Assembly: GCA_014904985.1 (NCBI GenBank)
Contig: MU128941.1
Location: 63,701 to 127,700 of the forward strand
Length of the DNA: 64,000 nucleotides
Origin: Hydnum rufescens UP504
Taxonomy: Eukaryota; Basidiomycota; Agaricomycetes; Cantharellales; Hydnaceae
Direction of reading: 5' to 3'
Shown here: positions 33,940 to 45,173 of the stretch, in pieces
Position numbering within the stretch: position 1 is the first letter of the stretch
Layout of the letters: the number at the start of each line of letters is the position of its first letter
Notes under the pieces: model-generated
What the model saw: the letters and a program-made list of their open reading frames with translations, nothing else
What the model was told of the DNA's origin: nothing
The model's database searches: none
Program-made: the position numbers and the translations under genes

Positions 33940-34440
33940 TGGGGTCTCTCCAGTCCATCTTAATCAACTTCAAGCTAGATGTCAGGCTGCACTTCATGTT
34001 GCAGCTTTCCATCAGCAGGAGTTGTTATTTGGTCTTGTCCTATTGCTCACCAGGTCACAGTTTTTCCATCACTTTTCATGCATGGTCTCTCCAATCCATC
34101 TTAATCAACTTCAGGCTAGATGTTGGGCTACACTTTGTGTTGTGGCTTTCTGTCAGCAGGAGTTGCTATTTGATCTTGCCCTATTGCTCGTCAGGTCCAC
34201 AAATTCTCCATCATTTTTTTTATGCATTTTCGTGATCTCCCCAATCCATCTCAGTCAACTTTGAGCTATATGTTGGGCTACACTCTGTGTCGTGGCTTTC
34301 CATTAGCAGGAGTTTTTATTTGATCTCACTCCATCGCTCATGAAGTCATGCAGTTTTCCATTGGTTTTCATGTGTTTTTGCAGTCTCTCCAGTCCGTCTC
34401 AAGCTACACTTTGTGCTGTGGCTTTCTGTCACAGGAGTTC
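33940..34440. repeat. Tandem repeat, ~145 bp unit, 3-4 copies
   Basis: Copies of TCTC(T)CCA(G/A)TCCATCTTAATCAACTT...GGCTTTCCATCAGCAGGAGTT start near 33947, 34087, 34238 and (partial) 34383. The unit encodes a repeated HLNQLQARC...QQELLF peptide in one frame, but spacing is not a multiple of three throughout. Confidence 0.75.
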
Positions 34441-35072
34441 TTGCTCATAACAATAGCATTATTCTCCATTTGTGCATCTATTTTCATTGTCTGTGGAGTA
34501 AAGCTGACAGGATATGCTCTGCTAGATCCTCTTGTCAATATCTTGTGCATCATATGGCTCGTGTGCAACAAGGATCAGAGCAACCTGTGGTGCTGTGCCT
34601 TTCTGGTTCACATCATCTTGTGCCTGAGGTGGTCATTCACCTTGGCCATCATCCCACACCCCATTGTCCCACACTCCCTCCTGTGTCTATGCCTATGCCA
34701 ACTCAGTCTTCTTGTAATACCCCATCCAATCAGTCACTGCAGTCAAACCTTCCAAGGGTGGACTCTCAGGTTTCGAAATGCCTGACGTCCAAACTAAAGT
34801 CTGCAACAGCTTGTACCAAAGTGAGGTCCAAGGCTGGGGAGAAAGATCCAACAGCCTCAAAGTTTGCAGTGCATGGAGTGACTTCCAGGAGGGATAAGGT
34901 TGGATATTCTCAAAATGGGTCTCCAAGTCTTTCCTCAACCAGCCATGACATTCATTCCTCCCTTCCCATTCTGAGTCTCCACCCATCTAAACCTGTTGTG
35001 GACTCGGCTTCTAACCCCCTCCAACCTCCTCTCACTGAATCTAAAAATGCTGCGACATCGATCTCAACTTGA
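34413..35072 (+). pseudogene. Hypothetical, S/P/K-rich; possible N-terminal part of paralogue 2
   Basis: Open frame reading NTPSNQSLQSNLPRVDSQVS, SKLKSATACTKVRSKAGEKD and a long S/P/L-rich tail. Low complexity, no domain. It lies directly before the frame at 35112 that leads into the N-x-WN-x-F motif, and the S/P-rich composition matches the N-terminal half of the other family members. Confidence 0.35.
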
Positions 35073-35111
35073 AATTCTAGCAATCAATCAACTTCAATAT
35101 CACAGTCAACC

Positions 35112-36509
35112 TTGAAATCTGCCCTGCCTTCCCTAGAACATACCAAGGATTGTGGGGTTGATGTCAAGGACTCACAGATGTTCTGGGGTGACGATTATAT
35201 CATGGCAAATGCAATGTTAGGCATTGAGAGCTCAGGATCTGATGCTGATGCTGATTGGGACCCTGCAATATCTACTGGTGGCAAGGACCTAAGTGATGGA
35301 GAACACTTCAGTGATGCCAATAGTGCCAAAGATGTTCATGTGTGATCTATGGGGAAAGAGCCCAGCCCTGTGTGCTCAGTTGCCAAGAAGGCCCCTCCTG
35401 GGCCTCATGGACATGGAGGTAGATTCTCGCAAGCTCAGTTGGATGAGGTTGAAAAGCATGCTCAACTGTTCTGGGGTGCAATGGCTAACTTGGCCAAGTC
35501 ATGGGGCTGTCATATTTCAATGCTATATTGAGTGGCTAAAGTGGCAGGAGCTCTGAAGAAGCATTGACAACCAAATGCTTGGAATTCATTTCAACACCAA
35601 CAAAAGAAGTTGAAGAAGACCCCCTCTGGTCTTGGTGTGTAGGTTTAATATTTGTCACTCTACTCATTTTCTGATGCCTTATATAGGAAAAGGAGGTGCA
35701 ATCGTACATCAACACCTTCAGCCAACATATGTCAAGCTGCATGATGAGCTTGGGGGGCCCAGTTCTGAGGCCTGGCATGAGCATTGCAATACCCTTATAG
35801 ACGATCTCAGTACAGAGAAAGCATCCAATACAGCTCGTATTGCCATGTCTGGAGGTGATGTGGCCCATCAGATGGCCTTATCCCAATCAAAAATTGATAG
35901 TGAGGTATGTACTATTCTACATATTTATTCATTCTGCGCTACATGGGCTAACATGCTGATGTCTAGGGACAGGCACTTCATCAGATTGGGGTTCATCTCG
36001 TGTACCTGATGGTGTTGGACCTCACCTCCTCAACAGCAGCGCATGGCCAGAACTTGATTAACTTCAACAGTGAGGAACTAAGGGCATGGGTGGACCATGA
36101 ATGGAATTCTTGTGACACTGCTGAAATGAAGAAACCCCTTGCCTCACTGTATACATATATTCTAGAGCAAAAGGGGGTGGCTGAAGACCTTGTTAAATGC
36201 CGCAAGGATCAGGATGAGGCTACTTGCACTAAGGAGACAAAGGATCAGTACACCTTATGGAAGGCTGTCTCAGCAGATTTACTAAGGATGCTTTGTATGT
36301 ATCCTTTGAAAGATCCACTGTTGAGATTTCTCATGAACCTACCTTGTGTCTCAGGATCACTGCAATTGGACTACAAGACTATGCCCTGGTCATTGATTGT
36401 TCAGAAAATGAGGTTGTCGCAAATCTGCTGCATCTGTTGGCCAGACGTTGAGGGTATTCCTTTGCTTGGCACATTTGGTTTGGATGATCTCAAGACACAT
36501 CATTGGTGA
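35112..36509 (+). pseudogene. N-x-WN-x-F family gene, degenerate (paralogue 2)
   Basis: Exon parts: 35112 to about 35634 with MFWGDDYIMANAMLGIES (acidic), GRFSQAQLDEVEKHAQLFW, then QPNAWNSFQHQQKKLKK. An intron follows (GTGTGTAGG...TTATATAG, to 35686). The next exon reads AIVHQHLQPTYVKLHDELGG and ARIAMSGGDVAHQMALSQSK. A second intron ends at about 35967. The last long exon reads GQALHQIGVHLVYLMVLDLT, LRAWVDHEWNSCDTAEMKKP and LASLYTYILEQKGVAEDLVK. In-frame TGA codons occur at 35343, 35530 and 35566. Block order follows paralogue 1 and the intact gene at 57185-60081. Function unknown. Confidence 0.55.
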
Positions 36510-36736
36510 CTGCTTTATGATGTGATATGCTCTACTGATGTGTTCACAACTCTCCATTTTGAATGAATTGGTGACTATGGTATGTCCTACCATTATAGTA
36601 TTCTTGGATTTGATTACTGAATGGTTTTTTGGTAGACCTGGGTGATGATGATATCCTAGTCACTGGGATGAACAATGTGCCATTGCTCACTGTGTGGCAG
36701 GCAGAAGGCCTCTGAAAGGGGAAGAAGTGTAAGATA

Positions 36737-37447
36737 GTGGAGGCCGAGGTTACCAATGAGCATGCTGATGAAGGGTCTGGGTCAAAGGTTCTGCAAGTGG
36801 TTCTGCCTTCTGTTTCCGGCAGGCTGAAGCCAACAAAGAGGAAAGGGAAAGGGGGACTAACCCCAAAGTCCCTCCCTTACATTGAGGATGCCTCTGATGT
36901 GCCAGTGACACCTGCAATTTCAGTCCATGAACCTGAACCATCTCTATCAAACTCATCTTTGCCTGAGACAATGCCAATTCCTACAGCCTTGCCAACTCCT
37001 CTGACAGACACAGGAGTTAATCCTTTCAGCTCAAAACCTGGCTCAACACCATCATATTTTTCATCATCTCTTCTTCCACCTTTGTCCACTCTTCTGCCTT
37101 CAACCAGTCTTCCACCTTCGACCACTCCTCCACCCTCATCTGCTCTGCCTCTGTCATCTACACTCCTCCCATCATCAACTTTTCCACCATCATCTACTTT
37201 TCTGCTGTCTACTTTTCCACCATTGTCCACTTTTCCACCATTGTCCACTTTTCCCCATCATCCACTTTTCCATCATTATCAACTTTTCCATCATCATCAA
37301 CTTTTCCTCCACCCTCGATGCTTGCTCCAGGTGAAACTCAACTATTTGACTGGGATGATGTCATTCAGACTATACACACTCAATCTTCATACCAGGGTTC
37401 AGTCAGTTAGCCACTACAACTGCTACCTTGGGATGACCTGGTCTTGA
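36737..37447 (+). CDS. S/T/P-rich low-complexity protein, possible tail of paralogue 2
   Basis: 236-codon frame. It starts acidic/basic (NEHADEGSGSKVLQ, KPTKRKGKGGLTPKS), then about 120 residues of repeated TLLPSSTFPPSSTF-type units from a degenerate TC-rich repeat (37070-37315). The basic-rich start resembles the C-terminal tails of the family. Repetition may reflect microsatellite growth rather than selected protein. Confidence 0.35.
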   Translation: MEAEVTNEHADEGSGSKVLQVVLPSVSGRLKPTKRKGKGGLTPKSLPYIEDASDVPVTPAISVHEPEPSLSNSSLPETMPIPTALPTPLTDTGVNPFSSKPGSTPSYFSSSLLPPLSTLLPSTSLPPSTTPPPSSALPLSSTLLPSSTFPPSSTFLLSTFPPLSTFPPLSTFPHHPLFHHYQLFHHHQLFLHPRCLLQVKLNYLTGMMSFRLYTLNLHTRVQSVSHYNCYLGMTWS

Positions 37448-37489
37448 TTGACTGCATGATAAACTTAATAAATAGATCCTCTTATAATC

Positions 37490-37774
37490 TGGTTTGTATA
37501 TAATGATGGCAATCCCTATATATATGCTTAGGCCAAAGTCTCCATTGGGGCACCTTGAGAAGTAGGCCTACTTAGATTCAAAGGGCAATGGACCAAAGAA
37601 TGGTTTGAAAGAGTGGTGTTAAGCCTATATATGGCTTTATATCCATCAAGGTGCTGAAATACAAAGGTCACTGAAAACACCCCTTGGGGCCCCAATGATC
37701 CAAAGCCTGCTTAGGCCCAAATAGTACCATGTTTTTGGGCCTAACTAGGGCTGATTTTGTGGCTGACCAAGGTG
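37490..37774 (-). repeat. Left end of another KDZ-family element, inverted
   Basis: Minus strand from 37774: CACCTTGGTCAGCCACAAAA, identical for 16 bases to the left end at 46652; the interior differs (GCCCTAGTTAGGCCC, TTGGGGCCCCAAGG), so it is a separate subfamily. The octamer just outside, TCATCTTG (37775-37782), begins the first RPT3-like copy. It also occurs at the equivalent place of the second copy (38104-38111), which fits insertion into pre-existing sequence. Confidence 0.65.
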
Positions 37775-38585
37775 TCATCTTGTGGGAATAGAGAAGACAG
37801 CTCTCTATGGAGAGTTGCAAGAGGAGGACTACTACATCAAATACAAGAAACTCGCCTGTCACCTTGAGATACTGGATCTCCAAGAAAGCTATATTAAGGA
37901 TGAACAAGCCAATCTCAAACGTGAACTCATTCAGGTGCAAGAAGAAGTCAAATGCATCGAATCTGTACCACTGGCAATCAGCCAGTTCCTTGAACCCATC
38001 AATCACCTGACAAGAATTGTAGGATCCACAATCACCCCTGTGATGGTTGATGTGACATGATTTGCATTGGATCGTTGAGAACTTTGGTAATGGAAAATAA
38101 CAATCATCTTGTTGAAATTGAGAAGAAAGCTCTCTATGAAGAGTTGCAAGAGGAGGACTACATCAAATACAAGAAACTTGTCTGTCACCTTGAGATGGTC
38201 AATCTCCAAGAAAGCTATATTAAGGATGAACAGGCCAATCTCAAATGTGAACTCATTTGGGCACAAGAAGTCAAACACATCCAATCCATACCACTGGTAA
38301 TCAGCCAGTTCCCCAGACCCATTGATCACCTGACAGGAATAGTAGGAATCAACAACTGGCTTGAATTATGTCACTTGTATTCTTTCCACTCTTGATTGCA
38401 AATTGCTGAAACCATCTTCCTCTGTTGCGCTACACCAGCACTTCAACATCTTTTGGGATGGACACTCAGAAGCACAAGATCAGAGAGGTGGTCAAAATCC
38501 CTCTTAAGCACTTTGGCTTGTATAAAAAATATTGATATCTATATACTCGGCATATTAAATATTTCCTATGGTGTTTAAATTATAT
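37775..38585 (+). pseudogene. RPT3-like 26S proteasome ATPase fragment, partly duplicated
   Basis: RPT3 is an AAA+ subunit of the proteasome base that unfolds substrates. Two direct copies (37775-38060, 38104-38580) encode its N-terminal coiled coil: [38 protein letters not shown] and AISQFLEPI in copy 1, with near-identical blocks in copy 2. Copy 2 continues, after a frame shift near 38345, with [20 protein letters not shown] and [13 protein letters not shown]. It then skips to [19 protein letters not shown], the region just before the Walker A motif. The ATPase domain is absent and no introns are seen, so this is a non-functional captured or retro-copied fragment. It abuts a transposon end. 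Confidence 0.85.
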
Positions 38586-38639
38586 TGTCCCCCTGTATTC
38601 TGCCTTGCCTCTGTTATCATTTTCATTCATGAGAGTGAA

Positions 38640-39960
38640 GCAATTGTGACAAAACGATTTGAAATTGACTGTCTTTGTGCCAGATCCAAATTCCAATGTG
38701 ACTTGTCTTTTTACAGGTAAGCTGCCTCTGGGCAGAGTTCTGTCCCAACAACCAGCCAGCCTGACAGCTCTGCCTGCAGACTGTTATGTCTCCTTTGGGA
38801 AACGGACTGAGCAAGGATATGGCTCTGCCTGTGCCTGCAATGTCAGATATATGTTTTTTCTCAACAACTCCACAGTGCTTGTAGCTCTGCCTGCAGCCTG
38901 CTTAGTCTCACATGGAGGGTACAAATCACCTCTATATTGGATCACTAATCCCTGGAATCCACCCTAACCATTGCCTGGAACACTGGCCTACTCAGGATGT
39001 TAAGAACATGTTCACCTATCTGGCTGCATGGTGTGTGATACAAGGGATCGTGATAGAAAAGGCCTGGTTTCAGGACCACATATGTACTTTTTTCATGCTA
39101 TCTTGATGCTGGGATATTAACAGATTATCTTTAGTCATCCAATTTCATTATCCAGGTTGCTGTAGAGGGGCTGCAGGCTGCAGAGGATGCACTCGGTCAG
39201 CATATGAATGAAACAACATTTTACCATCTGCCCCCTGGATTGCCAAAAGACTCATCATGTTGCTTCTATCGATGTGCCTTGTCACCAAAGTCATTGTGAA
39301 AAGAAAGTGAGCTCAATCTATTGTATCCTTAATCTTCTATGTATTTACAACTATCGACATAGAATTCTTTCATTGTGGGTGGCCATCATGGCTGAGCAAG
39401 GCAACGGCGGCATCAGCTAGGATGGACAAGGCTCGGTGGGAGGTTCTTTCAGCAAGCCTTGACCTTGCAACCCCCTATGATAGGTTCCGTCCCCATCCCC
39501 ATCCCCCTTTGAAATTGGCCCATACCCCCAACATCACTGTTGGGTGGTACCTACTGTTATCAACATTGTCAACTGCTGCAGCCTCATCTGCAAATTTTTC
39601 CACAGTCCCCAATGTGGCTACCAACTCTGGACCTCTCACTGGTGACAAGCACAAGCATGTGAATTCTGGGGCTAGTATGCCACCCACAAAACGGTTCAAG
39701 GGGCCAACCTGGATCCCATGGAGACCAATCCAGAAATTGTGGGCAATGAGATGGAGGGTGTGGAACATACTCCCAGCAACAATGTTATGATGGATGTCAA
39801 CACACCCATGGAAGATGTGGACAGCCTTTTCGAGTATTCTGATGATGAGATGGATGTCAACTTGAACATGGATGATCTGAACAGACATATCAGGCACAGT
39901 ATGCTTGAAGTTCTGAGTTTAGAGTATGTTGCCATGAGGGTTACTTATCTCTTGTGATGT
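38640..39960 (+). pseudogene. Unrecognised coding fragments
   Basis: 38659-38967 has an internal duplication (LTALPADCYVSFG and LVALPAACLVSHG). 39422-39790 has a S/N/T-rich segment and SGASMPPTKRFKGP. 39718-39957 has an acidic segment (NTPMEDVDSLFEYSDDEMDV). They could be broken exons of one gene, but intron boundaries are unclear and no family is recognised. Confidence 0.3.
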
Positions 39961-40993
39961 TCATTCTTGCCTATTTTGCCTTCCCAATTTTTTTGTGTAT
40001 GAGCTGCAACTCTATGTATGTAAGTACACAATGTCTCCATCCCCCTGTCCTCTGATTACCAAGTCATCCCTCCTGTTAGTGGTGTGTAAGCCCGGCAGGC
40101 ACACAGCTTTACCGACAATTCATAACTCGCTGTATTTAATCATCCTTTTCCTTTTATTTCTCCTTTTACTCCTTTCCTACACAACTGGTGGAAAGCTTCT
40201 CCCACAGGGAGTTTGGTGCTGCCCCGGATTTAGCTATCCTTCTGCTTACTTAATAGTGTAGCAGTTTAGTAGCCAATCCAGGTCCACCCGAATGCATCTT
40301 TTTTCCATTCACTCAGTCTGCTATTCGCAGTGCACTGGACTGTGCACTGTGACCTACATACTGCATGACACTAGTCATGAACATCTTCAGTCCTACTGAA
40401 CCCAGGAATACATCCGTCATGTCTGCTACCGTCTGTCCGGCTGTTCCCAGATGACATTCTCTCCTACCCAACTTGTTTGCTCCGTCATCTGACGAAGCTA
40501 ATAGTTGTAAGCCCAATCTGGAGCCTCCTCCTCAAGTCACATGTCACAATAACCTTAGTTCGGACACAACTGAACTAACATTGGTGGAGTGTGTAAGAAC
40601 CCAATCACAGGGTTCCATACTCAACCTTTCTGGCCTCAACTGGGCTCTCAAGAACCTTGTTGAAGAAATGCCTAGCCCCCTCTCGTACAGGGTGGACACC
40701 TCAAGAGGGGTACTCCCCCAAAAAATCGTATGACTCAAGGTCTTGACTGGGCCCAAGGGGCTGAGCCTAGAACCAAGTCTGTTTCCAGTTCTGTTTCCAC
40801 AGCCTCTAGCCTCACGAGTACTGCATGGAAACCGGGCCACTTAGCATGGCAGACTACCTTGACCTCATGGCCAGGTGTACCTGGGACCTTACTTAAGGTG
40901 TTCCCTTTGACTCCCAAACTTCCCTCCTTACGTCGAGGGTACATCATGCCTGTGTCCCACAGCACACCTAGGGACCCCCGATGAGATACTTCG
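39961..40993. other. No recognised gene; presumed 5' side of the Gypsy element
   Basis: No LTR could be recognised here. The expected long terminal repeat should be sought by comparing this stretch with 55594-55700. The frame at 40730-40984 is S/T-rich and may be leader sequence. Confidence 0.3.
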
Positions 40994-42493
40994 ATGGCCA
41001 CGTCCACACCCTCTGAGGGCACCCAATCCTCGAGCAATGAGGCCCATGCGAGTGCCCAACCAGTTGATCAGGAAACATTGCATCACAGGGCCCTACTAGT
41101 GTCCATAGCCGACTCTGTCCAACGTGAACAGGGGACTAATGCAGCTGCCAACGTATGTTTAATTAATACATCCCTGTACCACCTGGCGTACAATCTCGAT
41201 GTCGAATCCCTGGCTTTCACCAACACTATTGTACGAGTAGATCATCCAGGTCAACCTACCATCTACAAGCCTGATGTAGAGTTCCGTCTCACCCTGCTAC
41301 AATGCAGCCAGATTCTACAGGACTCTGCAGCAGAGATGGCCAAGCACTATTTCCTAACTGTACTGGATCCATACCTGTTCGATCCCGGAAACGTACTATC
41401 CATACACTTAGAAGCAGGAGTCGCCTCAGAGAATAAGGTCTCTCAACTTGTGGCCCTAGCCCTACGTTGACTATGTTCAGGTCTAAAGGTCATCACACAA
41501 ATTCAAAGTGTCAATGAAAACGAGTCAGTAGTGTACACGACCAACTCCAATGCCCAGGGATATGCTACCAGGGTCCTGGAGGACACTTCTAGGACAGTTT
41601 CACCACTGGCTGTGTACTTGGTACATGAAAATGAGTTAGCCTGGCATACCCAGGAGGCCCCCACACCCGGGACCCTCGTTAGTGATGAAGGCACCCAACT
41701 GCCATGACCCTGATTTGAGACCCAACGACCTCATCCTTCAGTGGATCCCCTATGACAACCTACCCAGGTGAGCCATTTCTCGATACCTAGGGCCCCCAGA
41801 ATGGAGACCCACCATCATAGGACAGAATCTGTTCCCAGGCCTGCAGTGTTGCCTCCCATAGGATGAATGCCGCCTCCACAGGGAGGTTCAAATGGACAGA
41901 GGTGGACCCTCCCTGGTGGAGGGCCCCCCGATGATGAAGGGTTGAGCCATGGTGGAAGAGGGTCACCCGGGGGAGGCCCACCACTGCACCACCGACAGCC
42001 AGGGGATCCTAGGAACGGATTCCCAAGCAGGGGAGCGCCAGACGGAGGTCCACCAGGTTTGGGACCCCCAGAGGGTGGACCAGTGCCACTTAGTACACCA
42101 GGGCCACCAGAGGGGCCCTACAACCCAAACGCATACTATGAGCCAAAGTTTAAGCTCAAATTCCGACCCAGCGACTTGCCAGAATACAACGGGTCTGACA
42201 ACTCCTTTGTAATGTGGACAGAGGACTTGGACCGGTATGCCACAGGCAGCCAGCGTATGCGTGAGCAACTTGCCTTTGCGGCCACCATGCAGTTTACCAA
42301 ACATGCTGACGACTGGTGGCGAAGCCTACCCAGTGCCACCAAGAGCCAAGCCAGCCAGAACTGGGATTCCCTGAAACATGTTATGCAGACACAACTACTG
42401 GGTAACCGTTGGTACGACAAGCAAGTCACTATTTACGATGAAATGCATTATCGCAACCGGGGCATGAAAAGGAAACCCCCATGGAATGGTTGA
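40994..42493 (+). pseudogene. gag: Gypsy gag
   Basis: One continuous frame carries the gag region. Its first 235 codons include SIADSVQREQGTNAAANVCL and YHLAYNLDVESLAFTNTIVR. A G/P-rich linker follows (GGPPDDEGLSHGGRGSPGG). The capsid-like core is FKLKFRPSDLPEYNGSDNSF, VMWTEDLDRYATGS, KHADDWWRSLPSATKSQ and NWDSLKHVMQTQLLG, a typical retrotransposon gag signature. The frame is interrupted only by TGA codons, at 41468, 41705, 41711, 41753, 41864 and 42491. Gag would form the particle around the RNA. Confidence 0.75.
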
Positions 42494-43800
42494 CACGGAA
42501 GGTACGAGCCAGATGTGTACTACACCCACCAACCACCCAAGGCCTTCGACCCCGCCTTTGATTCGTTGGAAGTAGGCACTATCATGGAACATGCTCCCCC
42601 TTCCTGGTGGATGTACGTGGACATGGACCTGTGTCACAACACCGATGCCTTATTCACTAGGGTCAAGGATCAGGAAGACGCCTTATTGGCGATATCCAAT
42701 CTGGCCCACTCCTATCAAGCCAAGGACATCACTGAAGATGTTCTGAGACGAGTACAGGAGGATCTCAGGCGTAACTGTTATCGCACTTCTGCCATGGTGG
42801 CTAGTCCCAGTGCCACAAATTTGGGGTTCTGGTACGAAGTCAGTGATGTCAAATCTAAGAGAAAGCCTATTCAGCCCTGCTGTCACTGCAGTAGTGAATG
42901 GCATTACGACTATGACTGTGGTTCCTACAAGAAAGATCCCAACTGGGCCAGGCCAGCTGCTAGTACGAAACATGAGACCACCTATCAGAAGGCCTATGTG
43001 GCCATGTCTTCTGGATCTGAGGAAGCATACCAGTCAGCCATGATGGTGGCTCATGAGGCCCTCAGTAGTGGGGAGGAAGAGGAGACTGATGTTCTGTTTG
43101 TTGTACCCGATGAATTGCCCATTGAGGGAGCTGCCTGTTACATCTCTCTGAGCAAGTGTGGACTGTCCCCCAACCTGAACACTGACGAACCTACTGTTCC
43201 CCTCAAGGAAGTATACACACCTGAGCCCATTACTAAGAGACCCCCAGGGCTAGCCAGCCTTGGAATGGATGCCTTTAAGTTGGAATGTCATATAAACAAC
43301 CCTGAGGGGTCTATTGTTGAAGTAGTCACTGATTCAGGGGCCGCAGCCACATTGGTATTGGCCCATTGTTTAAGGTCCCTAGGAGACCGTGCCCCTGTCA
43401 TTAAGCAAGGCTGAAACTGAGGCTCTTACACCTCACAGGTGAGGCAAAATGCCTGGGGTATGTCATACTCAACCTGTACTTCCATAGTCAATTGGGACCT
43501 GTACTGTTACAAGGAGTCGAAGCCTACATGGTAGAAGGAATGAATGCCAACCTCCTAATCAGCAAAGACACTCATCAAGCATGGCAACTACATACCATGA
43601 GGCCCAAGCATGATGCCTACTGGCAAGTAGGAACCAGTCAGCACCATATCCCAGCCATCTGGGTAGCACAAAACAGAGAAGCCTTTGCCACCTCCTGGTT
43701 GCCTGGGACCAAGCCCCTCAATAAAATGACCAATCCAGGTCATCAGGACTCCTGCCCCCAGCCTCGCTACATATGGAAAAGAGAGGGTGATCGCCACTGA
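42494..43800 (+). pseudogene. pro: Gypsy zinc knuckle and aspartic protease
   Basis: Same frame as gag up to 43414. A CCHC knuckle CCHCSSEWHYDYDC (C-x2-C-x4-H-x4-C, about 42883-42924) would bind RNA. An aspartic protease starts at VVTDSGAAATLVLAHC, with the DSGA active site near 43330. A frame shift at about 43413 moves the rest of the protease (LGPVLLQGVEAYMVEGMNAN, LISKDTHQAWQLH) into the frame 43492-43800. The knuckle and catalytic D-S-G are intact, but the protein cannot be made as one chain. Confidence 0.8.
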
Positions 43801-44360
43801 GGACGTTTGTATACCAGGAGAGGGCACATAGCTTGGGTACGAGTAGAAGGAAACTACGACTGCCATAATGGTCTATGACTGATAGAAAAGCATATATTAT
43901 GGAGGACCGTCATAGCTTCCTGGCTTCTGTCGACTGTATAGTAGACACCGCCGAGGAAATTACCCTACCAGTTGCCAACCCCACGCCGATGCCCAGGATG
44001 GTACGAAAGGGGAAGAGCTAGGATATATGTTGGACCTGCATGAATGTCTCAGCCGAGCCTCAGACCTAAGCCCCGATCATAGGATGCTGTTTGACCAAAG
44101 GGCCCACTTCGTACAAGCCTTAGTGGAAGGCTCCCTTAACAAATGAGAGTTGGATCACACAAGGAGTGACGAGGAGTTCCAGAGGCAAAAGGACATCCCG
44201 CCGACTGAAACAGTGGGATCCGAAGACTGGGGTCCCAAAACTGCTGAACCAGGGGATGTAGAGGAGTTAAAGTCCAAGACCTCGAAAAACTGATCAATGT
44301 GGACCCCTCCTTGTCTGCAGAGCAGAAGGCCCAAGTCTACAAGGTTCTGAGGAACACCAG

Positions 44361-45173
44361 ATGGCCTTTGGATTTGACAGGCATCTAGGTAAACATCCCA
44401 CAAAGGTGCACATAGAACTGGTTCCAGGTACAAAGCCCATCTCGGCTGCACCATACATCGCCTTGCCAGCAAAAAGAGAGCTCATTGACAAACAGCTCGA
44501 CCTATGGCTGAAGCAAGGAGTAATCGAACCATCGAACAGCCCTTGGGGGGCACCTGTCCTAATAAGCCACAAGAATGGCAAGGACCGTCTATGTGTGGAC
44601 TGGAGAAAACTGAACACGGCTACAGTGTCAGATCAGTTTCCCATACCTAGGCAAAGCAATATACTCCAAGCCCTATCTGGAGCCCAATACCTGTCTTCCT
44701 TTGATGCCTTAGCAGGGTTCACCCAACTCGAGTTTGATGACATCTCCCAACCTTACACGGCCATGAGGACCCACCATGGACTACACCAGTTTGCACGAAT
44801 GCCTTTTGGATGGAAAAACGGTCCTCCCATTTTCCAACATGTGATGCAGGAAATCCTGTCCCCCTACCTATGGATATTCACGTTGGTGTACATTGACGAC
44901 ATAGTGGTCTACTCACACACATTCGACGAGCACCTAAGCCATATTGCCATAGTCCTGGAAGCCATCAGAAGGTCTGGTATTACCCTAGCACCCCACAAAT
45001 GTCATGTGGGCTATCGTAGCATACAATTATTGGGTCAGAAGGTATCACAGCTGGGGTTGTCTACCAATGCCAAGAAGATACAGGCCATCATGGCCTTAGC
45101 TACCCCACACCATTGCAAGGACTTGGAAACATTCTTGGGCATGGCTGTATACTTTGCAGCATACATTTCATGA
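44361..45173 (+). CDS. pol: Gypsy reverse transcriptase domain
   Basis: A 270-codon open frame covers the whole RT palm and fingers: KVHIELVPGTKPISAAPYIA, QGVIEPSNSPWGAPVLISHK, DRLCVDWRKLN, SSFDALAGFTQLEFDD, the RMPFGWKNGPPIFQHVM box and the catalytic LVYIDDIVVYS (about 44887-44920), then HKCHVGYRSIQLLG. The YIDD aspartates and the LDALAGFTQ-type D are present, so this domain looks intact. The codon at 44361 is not a natural start; upstream linker 43801-44360 is frame-broken. The frame ends in TGA where the family usually has an aromatic residue. Confidence 0.9.
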   Translation: MAFGFDRHLGKHPTKVHIELVPGTKPISAAPYIALPAKRELIDKQLDLWLKQGVIEPSNSPWGAPVLISHKNGKDRLCVDWRKLNTATVSDQFPIPRQSNILQALSGAQYLSSFDALAGFTQLEFDDISQPYTAMRTHHGLHQFARMPFGWKNGPPIFQHVMQEILSPYLWIFTLVYIDDIVVYSHTFDEHLSHIAIVLEAIRRSGITLAPHKCHVGYRSIQLLGQKVSQLGLSTNAKKIQAIMALATPHHCKDLETFLGMAVYFAAYIS

